Source: Streptomyces sp. PKU-EA00015
GTDB lineage: Bacteria; Actinomycetota; Actinomycetes; Streptomycetales; Streptomycetaceae
NCBI RefSeq assembly: GCF_013387495.1
Contig: NZ_JABZEE010000073.1
Span: 1 to 42,319 of the forward strand
DNA length: 42,319 bases
Direction of reading: 5' to 3'
Shown here: one piece after another, positions 5,666-13,847 of the stretch
How positions within the stretch are numbered: the stretch's first letter is position 1
Layout: the number at the start of each line of letters is the position of its first letter
The notes under the pieces: model-generated
Told to the model about the DNA's origin: nothing
Database searches by the model: none
The model's input: only the letters and a program-made list of their open reading frames with translations
Program-made: the position numbers and the translations under genes

Positions 5666-8062
5666 ATGCCTGAACGCGGTGTGTCATCAGCGTTTTATCG
5701 ACAAGGCGACCCGGTATCCGCCGCTGTATCCGTTCCATCCCCTGTGTCCGCAGGGGCCATGTCCTTGCGCGCCCAGGACGAACGAGCCCAGGCGCACCGG
5801 ACGCTGACCACTGTCCTTGCCGAGCTGTACCCGCGCACCGTCGTACGGGCAGCGGCAGGAGTACCCGGCGCATGGCAGAACGCCTACCCGCCCGAACAGG
5901 CCGTACCCGTCGAGGGCATGGACCTAGACCGGCCCGTCGCGGTGCACCTGGCCGTGCACTACCGGCGCGGCCACGGCCGCCGCTTCCGATTCATCGCGTT
6001 CGACTGCGACGCCAAGACGGCCGGGGCCGAACAGGCCGCCGCCGACGCGCGCCTGTTGTCCAACGCAGCAGAGGCCGAGGGCATCCCGGCGGTGCCGGCC
6101 GCGTCCGGCACGCCCGGAGGCGTTCACGTGTGGACCGGGTGCGTCGAAGGCGTCGCCCCCGCCGTGGCGAGGCGCATCAACGACGCCGCCGCCCGCCTGT
6201 GCCCGTCGCTTGACAAGGCCCCCTTGGCCAACCCGCAAGAAGGGCTGATGAGGCCGCCGGGTGCCGCACACCGCAACGGCCGGCGCAGCACCCTGACCGC
6301 CCACACCGCAGAAGAGGCCGTCAATCTGCTGGGCCCAGATTCAGCCCCCGCCGAAGCGTTCGAGCGTCTGGCCGTGAGGCTTGAGACTCTGGCCGCCGAA
6401 CGGACCGCCGTCCCCGACGCGGACGACGAGACGAGCACCGGCACGGTGCCGCCGTCGATCCGGCAGCGCGGCCCGAGGCTGCGGCGCATCGTCGAAGACG
6501 AGGCCGGGTGCCCCAAGGTGGATGCGCCGTGGCGCCCGCTCGGCGAACGGGCCCTAAAGGGCTTGCGCCGTCCGCTGAGCCGCCGGGACGACCACAGCGC
6601 CTACAAGCACGCCCCGGCCCGGTCCATGGCCCTGGCTGGCTGGACACAGGCCGAGGGCCTGGCCGTTGTGCGTGACGCGGCATTGTCGCCCGCTCTGGAG
6701 TGGCTGCGGAGTGAGCGCCAGGACGACGGCCGCCGCCGTCCGCGCGCCGCCGAGGAGACCGAGCGACTGTGGGCCCGGGTGTGGTCGCTCGCCGTCGAGG
6801 ACGCCGCCCGCATGCCCCGCAGGCCCGAGGACGACGGCCGAGGAGCACCCAGCGAGGTACAGCAGGCCGTTGCTGATCTGTTCGTCCGGATGCGGGCCGC
6901 GGGCCCCGCACGCTGGAGCAGGGAGTCAGGCCCGGCCGACGCAGCGACCCTTCACGCCCTGGCGTACGTCATGCTGCTCGCCGGCACGACCGACGTCTCC
7001 GCCAACATCCGCCGGCTCGGCGTGCTCGCCGGCTACACCTACCAGACGGCCGCCCTGGCCCTACTGCGGCTGATCAAAGACGGATGGCTCACCATCACCG
7101 CCGAGGCCGAACGCCGAGCAGGAAAAGCCCGCCGGGTGACCCTGGCCACCAGCCACGAGTGCACCGACGACCACCGTCACCGGTGCGCCATCTACACAGC
7201 CCCGGAGGACGTTTCACCAGTTCACCTGGGGTCTGACAGAAGTGGAACGCCCCCCGCTCTCGCCCCCCGGGATAGCTCCTCTTCCCACCTGCGGTCTGCT
7301 CTGACGCACCACCAGGCCGACGTCTGGCACGAGGCTGGCCACCACGCTGCCCGCACGCTGTGGACACTGCGCACGAAGGGGCCGTGCACGGTCACCGATC
7401 TGATGAAGGCCACCGACTACACCCGCCGGACGATCCGGCGCCACCTTCACCGCTTCACCGAAGACCAGCTGACCACCACCAAGACCAACCGCCGAGGAGA
7501 GACGACCTACACCGCCACAGATCGAGCTCTCCACCAGGCTGTCAGGAAGCCGCAGAACGTCGACCGCATGGCCGCCCTGGCCGTCGCCTACCGTGTCGAG
7601 GAAGCCGCCCATGAGTGGCTGACCGCAGAGGAGGCACACCGGTCCCTGCCCTACCGCGAGCGCCCGCGCCGTGCCCTTGCCGACCAGACCGTCATCCCCG
7701 GCATGGACCCCCGCGGCCGCGCCTACCCGCGCATGGTGAACGGCCGCCCCGACCACGCCCGCGCCCGCCGCATCGAGGCCCAGCGCATCGGCGCAGTCGA
7801 GATGCTCGCTCACGCCCAGCAGCTCACCCGCACCGGCCAGTTGCTCGACCTCCCGCACCTCAGTGCCACCGGAGCCAACCAGCAGTCCGCACACCGATCC
7901 GGCGGCCGCGCCGTCATCCCGTCGCGCGCCGGGTGCCCGCACTGCCACGCCAACCCCGGCGAACGGTGCATGACATGGGGAGTCAGGGGAGGCCGCCCCG
8001 CCGCCCGATGGCACGTCGCCCGCCGCCGCGCTGCCCAGGCCCAGGCCCGCGCCACGGAGTGA
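5666..8062 (+). CDS. Plasmid replication protein with primase-polymerase-like domain
   Basis: This is the likely initiator. Numbering from ATG 5666 (798 aa), FIAFDCDAK at 110-117 and GGVHVWTG at 151-158 match motifs I and II of archaeo-eukaryotic primase/polymerase (AEP) domains. Two winged-helix-like segments follow, about 450-490 (GVLAGYTYQTAALALLRLIKDG) and 565-620 (TVTDLMKATDYTRRTIRRHL). The C-terminus has a zinc module CPHCHANPGERC...H (about 752-778), like the one at the start of the serine recombinase. Homology starts near LRAQDERAQAH, so ATG 5759 (767 aa) is an equally good start; neither has a strong ribosome site. Hairpins and a perfect palindrome downstream may form part of the origin. 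Confidence 0.7.
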   Translation: MPERGVSSAFYRQGDPVSAAVSVPSPVSAGAMSLRAQDERAQAHRTLTTVLAELYPRTVVRAAAGVPGAWQNAYPPEQAVPVEGMDLDRPVAVHLAVHYRRGHGRRFRFIAFDCDAKTAGAEQAAADARLLSNAAEAEGIPAVPAASGTPGGVHVWTGCVEGVAPAVARRINDAAARLCPSLDKAPLANPQEGLMRPPGAAHRNGRRSTLTAHTAEEAVNLLGPDSAPAEAFERLAVRLETLAAERTAVPDADDETSTGTVPPSIRQRGPRLRRIVEDEAGCPKVDAPWRPLGERALKGLRRPLSRRDDHSAYKHAPARSMALAGWTQAEGLAVVRDAALSPALEWLRSERQDDGRRRPRAAEETERLWARVWSLAVEDAARMPRRPEDDGRGAPSEVQQAVADLFVRMRAAGPARWSRESGPADAATLHALAYVMLLAGTTDVSANIRRLGVLAGYTYQTAALALLRLIKDGWLTITAEAERRAGKARRVTLATSHECTDDHRHRCAIYTAPEDVSPVHLGSDRSGTPPALAPRDSSSSHLRSALTHHQADVWHEAGHHAARTLWTLRTKGPCTVTDLMKATDYTRRTIRRHLHRFTEDQLTTTKTNRRGETTYTATDRALHQAVRKPQNVDRMAALAVAYRVEEAAHEWLTAEEAHRSLPYRERPRRALADQTVIPGMDPRGRAYPRMVNGRPDHARARRIEAQRIGAVEMLAHAQQLTRTGQLLDLPHLSATGANQQSAHRSGGRAVIPSRAGCPHCHANPGERCMTWGVRGGRPAARWHVARRRAAQAQARATE

Positions 8063-8436
8063 GCCCGACATACCGGCCAGAGCCGAGGAAGTGGCCCCGC
8101 CGGAGCCCCACGCGATAGAGTCGCCGCCAGCGAGAGACATCAGGGGAAACAAGCAGGACCCCAGGGAGCCGATCGCGAGGCCAGTGGAGAGCAATCCTCC
8201 CGCCGGCACACCAGAGGCCCGCCGAGCGCGGAAGCCCTCTCCCCGACAGAAATCGGGGGCCAGTCCCGAGTTCTTCCGGGACAACTTCGCTTGTACAAGC
8301 GAAGTCCGGCGCACCGCGCACCACGGCGGAAGGCCGGCCAGGCCGCCGCCGCGGGCCGCAAGGCCCCGCCTCAGGACCGGCCGACGAGACGTCGGCGACC
8401 ACCCCGAAATTTCACGGCAGATCGCCAACCGCTAAT
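8063..8436. other. Intergenic hairpin cluster downstream of rep
   Basis: Two short hairpins, CCCCGA(8241-8246)/TCGGGG(8253-8258) and GTCCCG(8263-8268)/CGGGAC(8277-8282), precede the 22-bp palindrome at 8284. A plus-strand frame 8091-8435 crosses all three structures and is considered non-coding. Adjacent to the initiator gene, this is a candidate replication origin or rep terminator. Confidence 0.4.
8284..8305. promoter_or_regulatory. Perfect 22-bp palindrome ACTTCGCTTGT/ACAAGCGAAGT
   Basis: Each strand reads ACTTCGCTTGT followed by ACAAGCGAAGT. It is the only perfect member of a family found also at 3738, 13431, 31406 and, as a half-site, at 1. It lies 178 bp upstream of ATG 8483. The symmetry suggests a dimeric regulator such as a TetR/GntR-type or KorB-like protein. 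Confidence 0.65.
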
Positions 8437-8438
8437 TT

Positions 8439-8464
8439 CTGGAATACTAGAAATGCTATTCCAG
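8439..8464 (+). promoter_or_regulatory. AT-rich inverted repeat in promoter of 8483
   Basis: CTGGAATA (8439-8446) and TATTCCAG (8457-8464) form a perfect 8-bp inverted repeat with a 10-bp spacer inside an unusually AT-rich island (8434-8475). TAATGT at 8465-8470 may be the -10 box, so a bound repressor would block it. Start ATG 8483 follows GCTGAGGG. Confidence 0.5.
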
Positions 8465-8482
8465 TAATGTTAAGCTGAGGGC

Positions 8483-9571
8483 ATGTCAGAGACCATGGAC
8501 CGGGCCGCCATTGCGGCAGAGGCTTTCAAGCAGCAGCCGGACAGCGCGGACCTGGAAGCGGTGCGCGCCTACTGGCGTGACGTGACGCTCGGCCAGGACC
8601 AGGCGGACCGGCTCGACTGGTCGGCAGAGCAGGCCGGGGCCGTCGCGCATGCCGCAGCCGGCGCGCTGGTGCTCGACCAGGACGGCACACCCCGGCACGT
8701 CACCGGCACCGGTCTAGGCCGCCGAGTGGCCGCCGGCCGCATCGCCGTTCTGCGCACGGCCGGTTTCCTCGCGGCGAGCGCACCGGATGCCACGGGCCGC
8801 CGCCTCATCGAGCCCACCCCGGACGGCCACCGCGCACTGATGGTGTGGCAGCGATGGAGCCCGGCACCGGTCGTGAAGGACAAGCGGACCGAACGCGATG
8901 CCCTGACCCCGCTCCACCAGGGCGACGAGGCCCGCCGCCGCGCGGTGGCCGCCGCCCGCAGGATGCGCGAGTACGAGCGCCGCAACGCGGCGAAGTGGGC
9001 CGAGACCGAGGCGAAGATTGCCGCCGGCCGTCGTGAGGACGAGCTCAACGCGCAGTGGCGCGAGGCGAACGGCATCCGCAACCCATGGGCGAAGCGGCCC
9101 GCCGGGTGGACCATCGAGGCCCAGGCAGAGGCGGACCGCGCCGCCGAGGAGACCGCCGAGGCAGCGCCCCGCGAGACCGCCCACGTCTGCGAGGTCCGCG
9201 AACCCGAGCCGGAGCCCGCCGCCCACGGCCGCGCCGCCGGGGCCGAACAGGTGCGCCAGCAAGCCGAGGACACCGACCAGCCGCAGCGGACGGCCGCCGC
9301 CGGGGCCCTCGCCGAGCTCACCCCCGAGGCCCACATGCCGCAGGTCACCGGCTCGCCGACGAGGCGACGACAGTCGCACGGGACGGACAGGGACCTACGG
9401 ATTGCCGCCCGCCGACACTCGTACGGCAGCATCAGCAGCCGGGCCCGTCCCTGGCGGTCCGCAACGACCGCGCCGTCGTCGAGACGGACGCGCCGCACTA
9501 CCAGCAGGAGGACCACCATGACCACGGCAGCCGGCACCGTTCGCCGAGAGGAGGCGCACCATGTGGGCTGA
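8483..9571 (+). CDS. Hypothetical protein, winged-helix-like N-terminus, 362 aa
   Basis: No family is firmly recognised. Residues about 45-115 (AVAHAAAGALVL...GRRVAAGRIAVLRTAGFLAAS...EPTPDGHRALMVW) look like a winged helix of the MarR type. Residues about 145-240 are charged and helical, probably coiled-coil. The last 70 residues are rich in Arg/Ser with AGG/CGA codons unusual for the gene, while frame -1 there reads ADEATTVARDGQG...VETDAPHYQQEDHH with better codon use, so a frameshift near 9340-9360 is possible. The gene starts the 8.5-13.4 kb set and overlaps the next gene by 11 nt. An operator-like repeat precedes it. Confidence 0.65.
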   Translation: MSETMDRAAIAAEAFKQQPDSADLEAVRAYWRDVTLGQDQADRLDWSAEQAGAVAHAAAGALVLDQDGTPRHVTGTGLGRRVAAGRIAVLRTAGFLAASAPDATGRRLIEPTPDGHRALMVWQRWSPAPVVKDKRTERDALTPLHQGDEARRRAVAAARRMREYERRNAAKWAETEAKIAAGRREDELNAQWREANGIRNPWAKRPAGWTIEAQAEADRAAEETAEAAPRETAHVCEVREPEPEPAAHGRAAGAEQVRQQAEDTDQPQRTAAAGALAELTPEAHMPQVTGSPTRRRQSHGTDRDLRIAARRHSYGSISSRARPWRSATTAPSSRRTRRTTSRRTTMTTAAGTVRREEAHHVG

Positions 9572-10427
9572 GACTGCCGCATGGGTCGAGTGGCTGGCGC
9601 GATGGGTCGCGATCTTCATCGGTCTGGGAGCGGTCGGGCGGGTGCTCTATCTCCGGACGATCGGCCGCCGGGTCGACGCGGGAGAAATCGGATTCGCCCT
9701 GGCCGGTGCTGTGCTGCTGATGGCCGCACCGAGCGTGGCGGGCTGGCTGTTCGACACGGCCGAGGAGTCCGGCAGCGAGCCCGACGACGCGCCACCGGCC
9801 ACGGACGGTCCCGCCGATATGCCGTGGGAAACGATCACGCTCGTGGCCGCGCTCGTCATCGCCGTTGCGGGGGCGGTCGCCGCCGTGGCCGCCGTGACCC
9901 GCACGACGAAGAAGCGGCGCAGGAACCGGCGGACTGAGGCCGACCGCCGCGCGGCCATCGAGGCCCGGCACGATGCGGTGCGGGAGGCGTACGGGGCGTT
10001 CAGCGCGGACATCTTCGCCGTGCTAGAGAGGCCACGCCTGGCGGACGTTGCCGTACCGCAGACGGCCGCGCTCGTCACCGCACTCGCCACGGCGGGCGAC
10101 GCCCGAGCGGCCGCCGGCCCGAAGGCCACTGCGGACTACGCCCAGGCCGTGACCGCCCTCGAAATCGCATGGCGCGTAGCCGACGAGCATGCACGCAAGG
10201 CGGGCACCTCCCAACTTCCCGCGCGGGAACGGGCTGCCGTCGAGCAGGCGGCCAAGCTCTTGCGGACTGCGCTCAACGACGGAGGCACCGACCACGAGCG
10301 CCGTCTGTCCTACCAGCGTGCCATGACCCTGATCACGAATGCGATCGTCATCCCCCGGCAGGCGCTCGCGGCCGTCGAGCACCGCGCCCACCCCGTTCTG
10401 GACTCCAAGGAAGGCCCCCGCGCGTGA
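9561..10427 (+). CDS. Membrane protein with cytoplasmic helical domain, 288 aa
   Basis: ATG 9561 follows GAGGAGG. Three hydrophobic segments are visible, about residues 10-30, 43-63 and 92-116. A strongly basic stretch TKKRRRNRRTEADRR (about 119-133) follows and marks the cytoplasmic side. The remaining 160 residues are helical and alanine-rich. The stop overlaps the GTG of the coiled-coil gene at 10424, so the two are translated together and may act as membrane anchor and soluble partner. Role unknown; plasmid positioning, spreading or mating functions are all possible. Confidence 0.7.
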   Translation: MWAETAAWVEWLARWVAIFIGLGAVGRVLYLRTIGRRVDAGEIGFALAGAVLLMAAPSVAGWLFDTAEESGSEPDDAPPATDGPADMPWETITLVAALVIAVAGAVAAVAAVTRTTKKRRRNRRTEADRRAAIEARHDAVREAYGAFSADIFAVLERPRLADVAVPQTAALVTALATAGDARAAAGPKATADYAQAVTALEIAWRVADEHARKAGTSQLPARERAAVEQAAKLLRTALNDGGTDHERRLSYQRAMTLITNAIVIPRQALAAVEHRAHPVLDSKEGPRA

Positions 10428-11980
10428 GTATCGACAAAGCCCCCGAGGGCCTGTCACCGCAACCTGCCGAGCAGTTGAAGCGGTTTGGCATGCATGACGA
10501 GGACGGGGCGGCGCCGCCCAACCCCGAGCCGCAGGGAGACGGAGAGGGCGAGGGAGAAGCACCGTACGGGTACTGGACCGAGCCGTGCGCGAACTGCGGG
10601 AAGCTGATTCCCCGGACCCGGCCGTCCGGGGCCGGCCGCCCGCCCGAGTACTGCGACAGCACCTGTCAGAACGAGCGCAAGGCCGCCCGCGCCCGCGAGC
10701 GCAACGCCCCTGGCCTGCCGGGGCAGATTCTCCGTGTGGAGGAGACCGTCACGAGGCTGGAACAGGTCTCCGCGGACATGCGGTTGGAGCTGCGGAAAAT
10801 CAACAGCCCCGAGGGCATCGAGGCCCGCCTAGCGGCAGCCCGCGCGGCGAACGCCAACGACGTGGCACAGGCCAACCAGGAGACCGTACAGGCGAAGGCG
10901 GATGCCGCCGCCGCCCGCTCAGAAGCCTCCCAGGCCCGCGCCGACCGGGAAGCCGCCGAGGCTGCAGCCGAGCGAGATCGCGCCGAGCGTGAGGCCGCCG
11001 ACGATGCCCGGGAAGTGGCCGAGCAGAAGGCCCGCGACGCCGAGCGACGCCGGGACCAGGCGGAGCGGAACGCGGCAGACGCCGCCGCCGCCCAGCAGCT
11101 CGCCGAGGAGGAACGCGCCGCCGCGACCGACCGGGCGGAGCGTGCCGAACGCGAAGCCGCTGAGGCGATCGAGCAGCGCGACACCGCCACCGTGCAGCGC
11201 GACCAGGCCCGCCAGGCCGCCGCCGCCGCCCAGGCCCGTGCCGAGGCCGCCGAGCAGGAACGCACCCGCGCCGAGGAACGCGCCCGCGAGGCCGAGCGGG
11301 CCCGCGAAGTTGCCGAGCGGGAACGGGACACCGCCCGCAGTGATGCGGCACGCGCAGCCGAGGAGGCCCAGGCCGCCCGCACCGCCCAGCAGCTCGCCGA
11401 GAAGCGGGCCCGCCAGGCGGAGGCGGAAAAGGAGGAGTTCCAGGCCGGATACGCCCAGGCGCTTGCCCAGACCAACGAGGTCCGGCGCGAGCGCGACGAG
11501 GCCACCGCGCAGATCACCGAGGCCAACCGGCAGCGCGCCGCCGCCGAGCAGCGCGCGACCAGGGCCGAGGATGGCCGGACGCAGGCGGAGAACCGCGCTG
11601 ACCGGGCCGAGCAGCGGGCAGACACGCGCATCAGCGAAGCCGAGCGGCGACGGGACCAGCTTGCCGCGCAACTCGCCACCGAGCAGGAGGAGCGGCGCAC
11701 GGCGGAACGGGACAAGGGCGCCGCAGAGCAACGCGCACTCGACGCCGAGCAGCGCGCCGAACGGGCCGAGGCCACCGCGGAACGGCTCACGGGAGAACTA
11801 CGGGCCCGCGACCAGGAAAACGACCGGCTGCGCGCCGAAATCGCGGAACTGTCGCGCACCAGGAAGCCAGCCCTCCGGGGCAAGAAGGCGACCGCCGAGG
11901 CCGAGCCGGCCCCGGTAGAGGTCCACCCGCTTCAGAGCGCCGTGCCGTTGGACGGCGAAGACGACGAGCCGCCGGCCTGA
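10424..11980 (+). CDS. Zinc-motif long coiled-coil protein, 518 aa
   Basis: GTG 10424 overlaps the preceding stop (GTGA), with GGAAGG upstream. The N-terminus has C55-X2-C58-X18-C77-X3-C81, a likely zinc site, in EPCANCGK...PEYCDSTCQNERK. From about residue 105 to 480 nearly every residue is Ala, Glu, Arg, Gln or Asp in heptad-like order, one long coiled coil. This is the layout of KfrA-type plasmid proteins (N-terminal DNA binding, long alpha-helical tail), although the zinc motif is not the KfrA DNA-binding domain. It may build a scaffold with the membrane protein before it. The strong alanine repeats create long open frames on the other strand. Confidence 0.7.
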   Translation: MSIDKAPEGLSPQPAEQLKRFGMHDEDGAAPPNPEPQGDGEGEGEAPYGYWTEPCANCGKLIPRTRPSGAGRPPEYCDSTCQNERKAARARERNAPGLPGQILRVEETVTRLEQVSADMRLELRKINSPEGIEARLAAARAANANDVAQANQETVQAKADAAAARSEASQARADREAAEAAAERDRAEREAADDAREVAEQKARDAERRRDQAERNAADAAAAQQLAEEERAAATDRAERAEREAAEAIEQRDTATVQRDQARQAAAAAQARAEAAEQERTRAEERAREAERAREVAERERDTARSDAARAAEEAQAARTAQQLAEKRARQAEAEKEEFQAGYAQALAQTNEVRRERDEATAQITEANRQRAAAEQRATRAEDGRTQAENRADRAEQRADTRISEAERRRDQLAAQLATEQEERRTAERDKGAAEQRALDAEQRAERAEATAERLTGELRARDQENDRLRAEIAELSRTRKPALRGKKATAEAEPAPVEVHPLQSAVPLDGEDDEPPA

Positions 11981-12038
11981 ACCGAGGAAGTCACCGCAGG
12001 CAGTAACCCGCACCCCCTGACGAGAGGTTGGGCACTAC

Positions 12039-13360
12039 GTGACGACCACGACGAGCACCAGGGCCACGGGCAAGGTGCCCGCCCAGCCCATCGAGACCTA
12101 CGACGGACTGCCGGTGTACACGTCCGGGGAGACGCCGGAAGGGCTCATGACCGTTCGGCAGTTGGAGGACGCCAGCCGCAGGCGGACACCGGGCCAGAAG
12201 CCCCGCGCCTATCTGCGCTACCGCACCCGCTACCGGGGCAGCGACATGATCGAGCTGTACCACGTCGATGACACCCGGGCCGTCCAGCCGCTCTCTCCCC
12301 GCCAAGAGGCGCAGAAACTCGCCCGCCGCACGTGCATCCTGTGTCAGACCGTGGCCGACCGCCCGCTGTCTGCGCGCGGCCGGCGACACTTCCCGTGGCT
12401 TCCCGTCTCGGGCCGCATCTGCACCCCCTGCGAGAACGCAGCCGCCGACCGGTGGCAGCGCACATGTCTGCGGTGCGGAACCGAGTTCCTGCACAACGAC
12501 AGCGTGTGCTACCGCGAGTGCATCGCATGTGAGGAGGCGCGCAAGCGGGGCGAGGAAGTCGCCCGTCGGCTCGCTCGGCGGCACTGTCCCGACTGCACCA
12601 TTCAGACCGCCACCCGCGAGGAGATCGAGGCCGCCGACGCCGCCGACGACTTCCGCCACGCGTTCGGGTTTCCCCGCACCTGCGAGGCGTGCAAGGTGGA
12701 GCGGAAGGGGAGGGCCGAGGAGGCCCGCAGGGCAGGCGAGCGGAAACGGTGGGACGAGCTGAGCCCGGTTCGGCAGTGGGCCCGCCGGGTGATGGCCGCA
12801 CCGCACGAGTACGCGATCCTTGACACGGAGACCACGGGACTTGAGTGGGACGCGAAGATCGTGGAAATCAGCGTCACGGACGGGGCTGGGAGTGTGTTGC
12901 TGGACACCCTTGTACATCCCGGGGGACCGATTCCCGAGGAGGCTACCGCGATCCACGGAATCACCGACGTGGAGGTGAAGAACGCGGATCGGTTCGGGCG
13001 ATCCTGCCCCGGCTCACGAGAGCGCTCGAAGGCCGGCGCGTCATCATCTACAACCAGCAGTACGACACCGGAGTTTTGGCCTACGAGCTCAGCCGCCACT
13101 ACCAGGAGCACAGCCCCATCCTGACCGGACTGGAGCCGTTGCGGCGGTACGAGCGGCACCCGGCAGCCGCGGAATGGATGGACGCCCAACAGTGGGACCG
13201 GTGTGCGATGCTCGCCTACGCGGTGCACGTCGGGGAATGGTCTGACTACTGGGGCGGCTGGAGTTGGCAGAGGCTCGGAGGAGGTCACCGGGCACTCGGG
13301 GATTGCCGAACGGTGGTTGAGCGAATCAGGGAAATGGCCGAGCGGCCCGACCCCTTTTAG
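12039..13360 (+). pseudogene. DnaQ-like 3'-5' exonuclease, interrupted by a frameshift
   Basis: GTG 12039 follows GAGAGG. Residues 99-220 carry many CxxC pairs (CILC, CTPC, CLRC, CIAC, CPDC, CEAC), likely zinc sites. From about residue 256, EYAILDTETTGLEWDAKIVEIS is the ExoI motif of DEDDh exonucleases, followed by AIHGITDVEV. At 12993-12999 the frame breaks; the next part continues in frame -1 as RAILPRLTRALEGRRVIIYNQQYDTGVLAYEL (ExoII, NxxYD) and GGGHRALGDCRTVVERI (ExoIII, H...D), ending at 13360. Restoring one C (TTC CGG GCG) would rejoin the frames. If the frameshift is real, the 361-aa product ending at 13124 lacks two catalytic motifs; a sequencing error is the alternative. Function: DNA proofreading or nuclease. 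Confidence 0.75.
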
Positions 13361-13378
13361 CCCCTGCCCGCACGACGA

Positions 13379-13416
13379 GAGCCCGCACCCACGAGGATGC
13401 GGGCTCCCGCCTTTTC
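13379..13416 (+). terminator. Intrinsic terminator
   Basis: GAGCCCGCA (13379-13387) and TGCGGGCTC (13398-13406) form a 9-bp stem with a 10-nt loop, followed by CCCGCCTTTT. It lies 19 bases after the exonuclease stop and closes the plus-strand set that begins at 8483. Confidence 0.75.
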
Positions 13417-13430
13417 CACACCCCAACACG

Positions 13431-13451
13431 ACTTAGCTTGCACAGGCTAAA
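13431..13451. promoter_or_regulatory. Dispersed palindrome ACTTAGCTTG-CACAGGCTAA
   Basis: An imperfect palindrome of the ACTTNGCTTG family, directly abutting the right copy of the 329-bp inverted repeat. Near the left copy the corresponding palindrome is about 130 bp away from the repeat edge. Confidence 0.5.
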
Positions 13452-13779
13452 CGGTGGTTGGGCGGTGGGTGTGCACGGACCTGGTGCGACCACCCCTCGA
13501 CATGCTGCCGGGCCACGACGATGCGCGCGCCGACGCGGAGCGACCATGGCGGCCCCGGCCACATCGCGGCAGCAGCTGCTCCCCCTCGGCCACCGCCTAT
13601 GGGCGCGGTCGCCTCACGCGCGGTCATCCGCGACGGCGGGGGCACGGTCCGCGCCCACCACCGCCCGGGCGGACGGCGACCGAAGATCAACCCGGCACCC
13701 CTCCCCCCGCCGCCAGCCGTCTTTCCCCACCCCACCGAGCCGGCGGCCGCCAACGGCGCAGGCCACGGAGAATTACGGA
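13451..13779 (-). repeat. 329-bp long inverted repeat, right copy
   Basis: Reverse complement of 3282-3610 with one mismatch. The inner segment 3611-13450 (9.84 kb: metalloprotease, replication protein, coiled-coil set, exonuclease) lies between the two copies. Its identity over 329 non-coding-looking bases implies recent duplication or ongoing homogenisation by recombination. Confidence 0.9.
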
Positions 13780-13847
13780 GATTGGGCGCCCCTACACATC
13801 AGGCCCGGGGCTGCAACTGACTACCTTGTTAAACTGCACAGCGATGC

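Noticed and set aside
8091..8435. 114-codon plus-strand frame after the replication gene
   Set aside because: Runs through two hairpins and the 22-bp palindrome; no ribosome site or family.
10666..11883. Long Ser/Arg-rich minus-strand frame opposite the coiled-coil gene
   Set aside because: It mirrors the Ala/Glu/Arg repeats of the plus-strand gene, and has no ribosome site.
12985..13010. Programmed -1 frameshift in the exonuclease gene
   Set aside because: No X-XXY-YYZ slippery site and no obvious stimulating hairpin; a one-base loss explains the data more simply.
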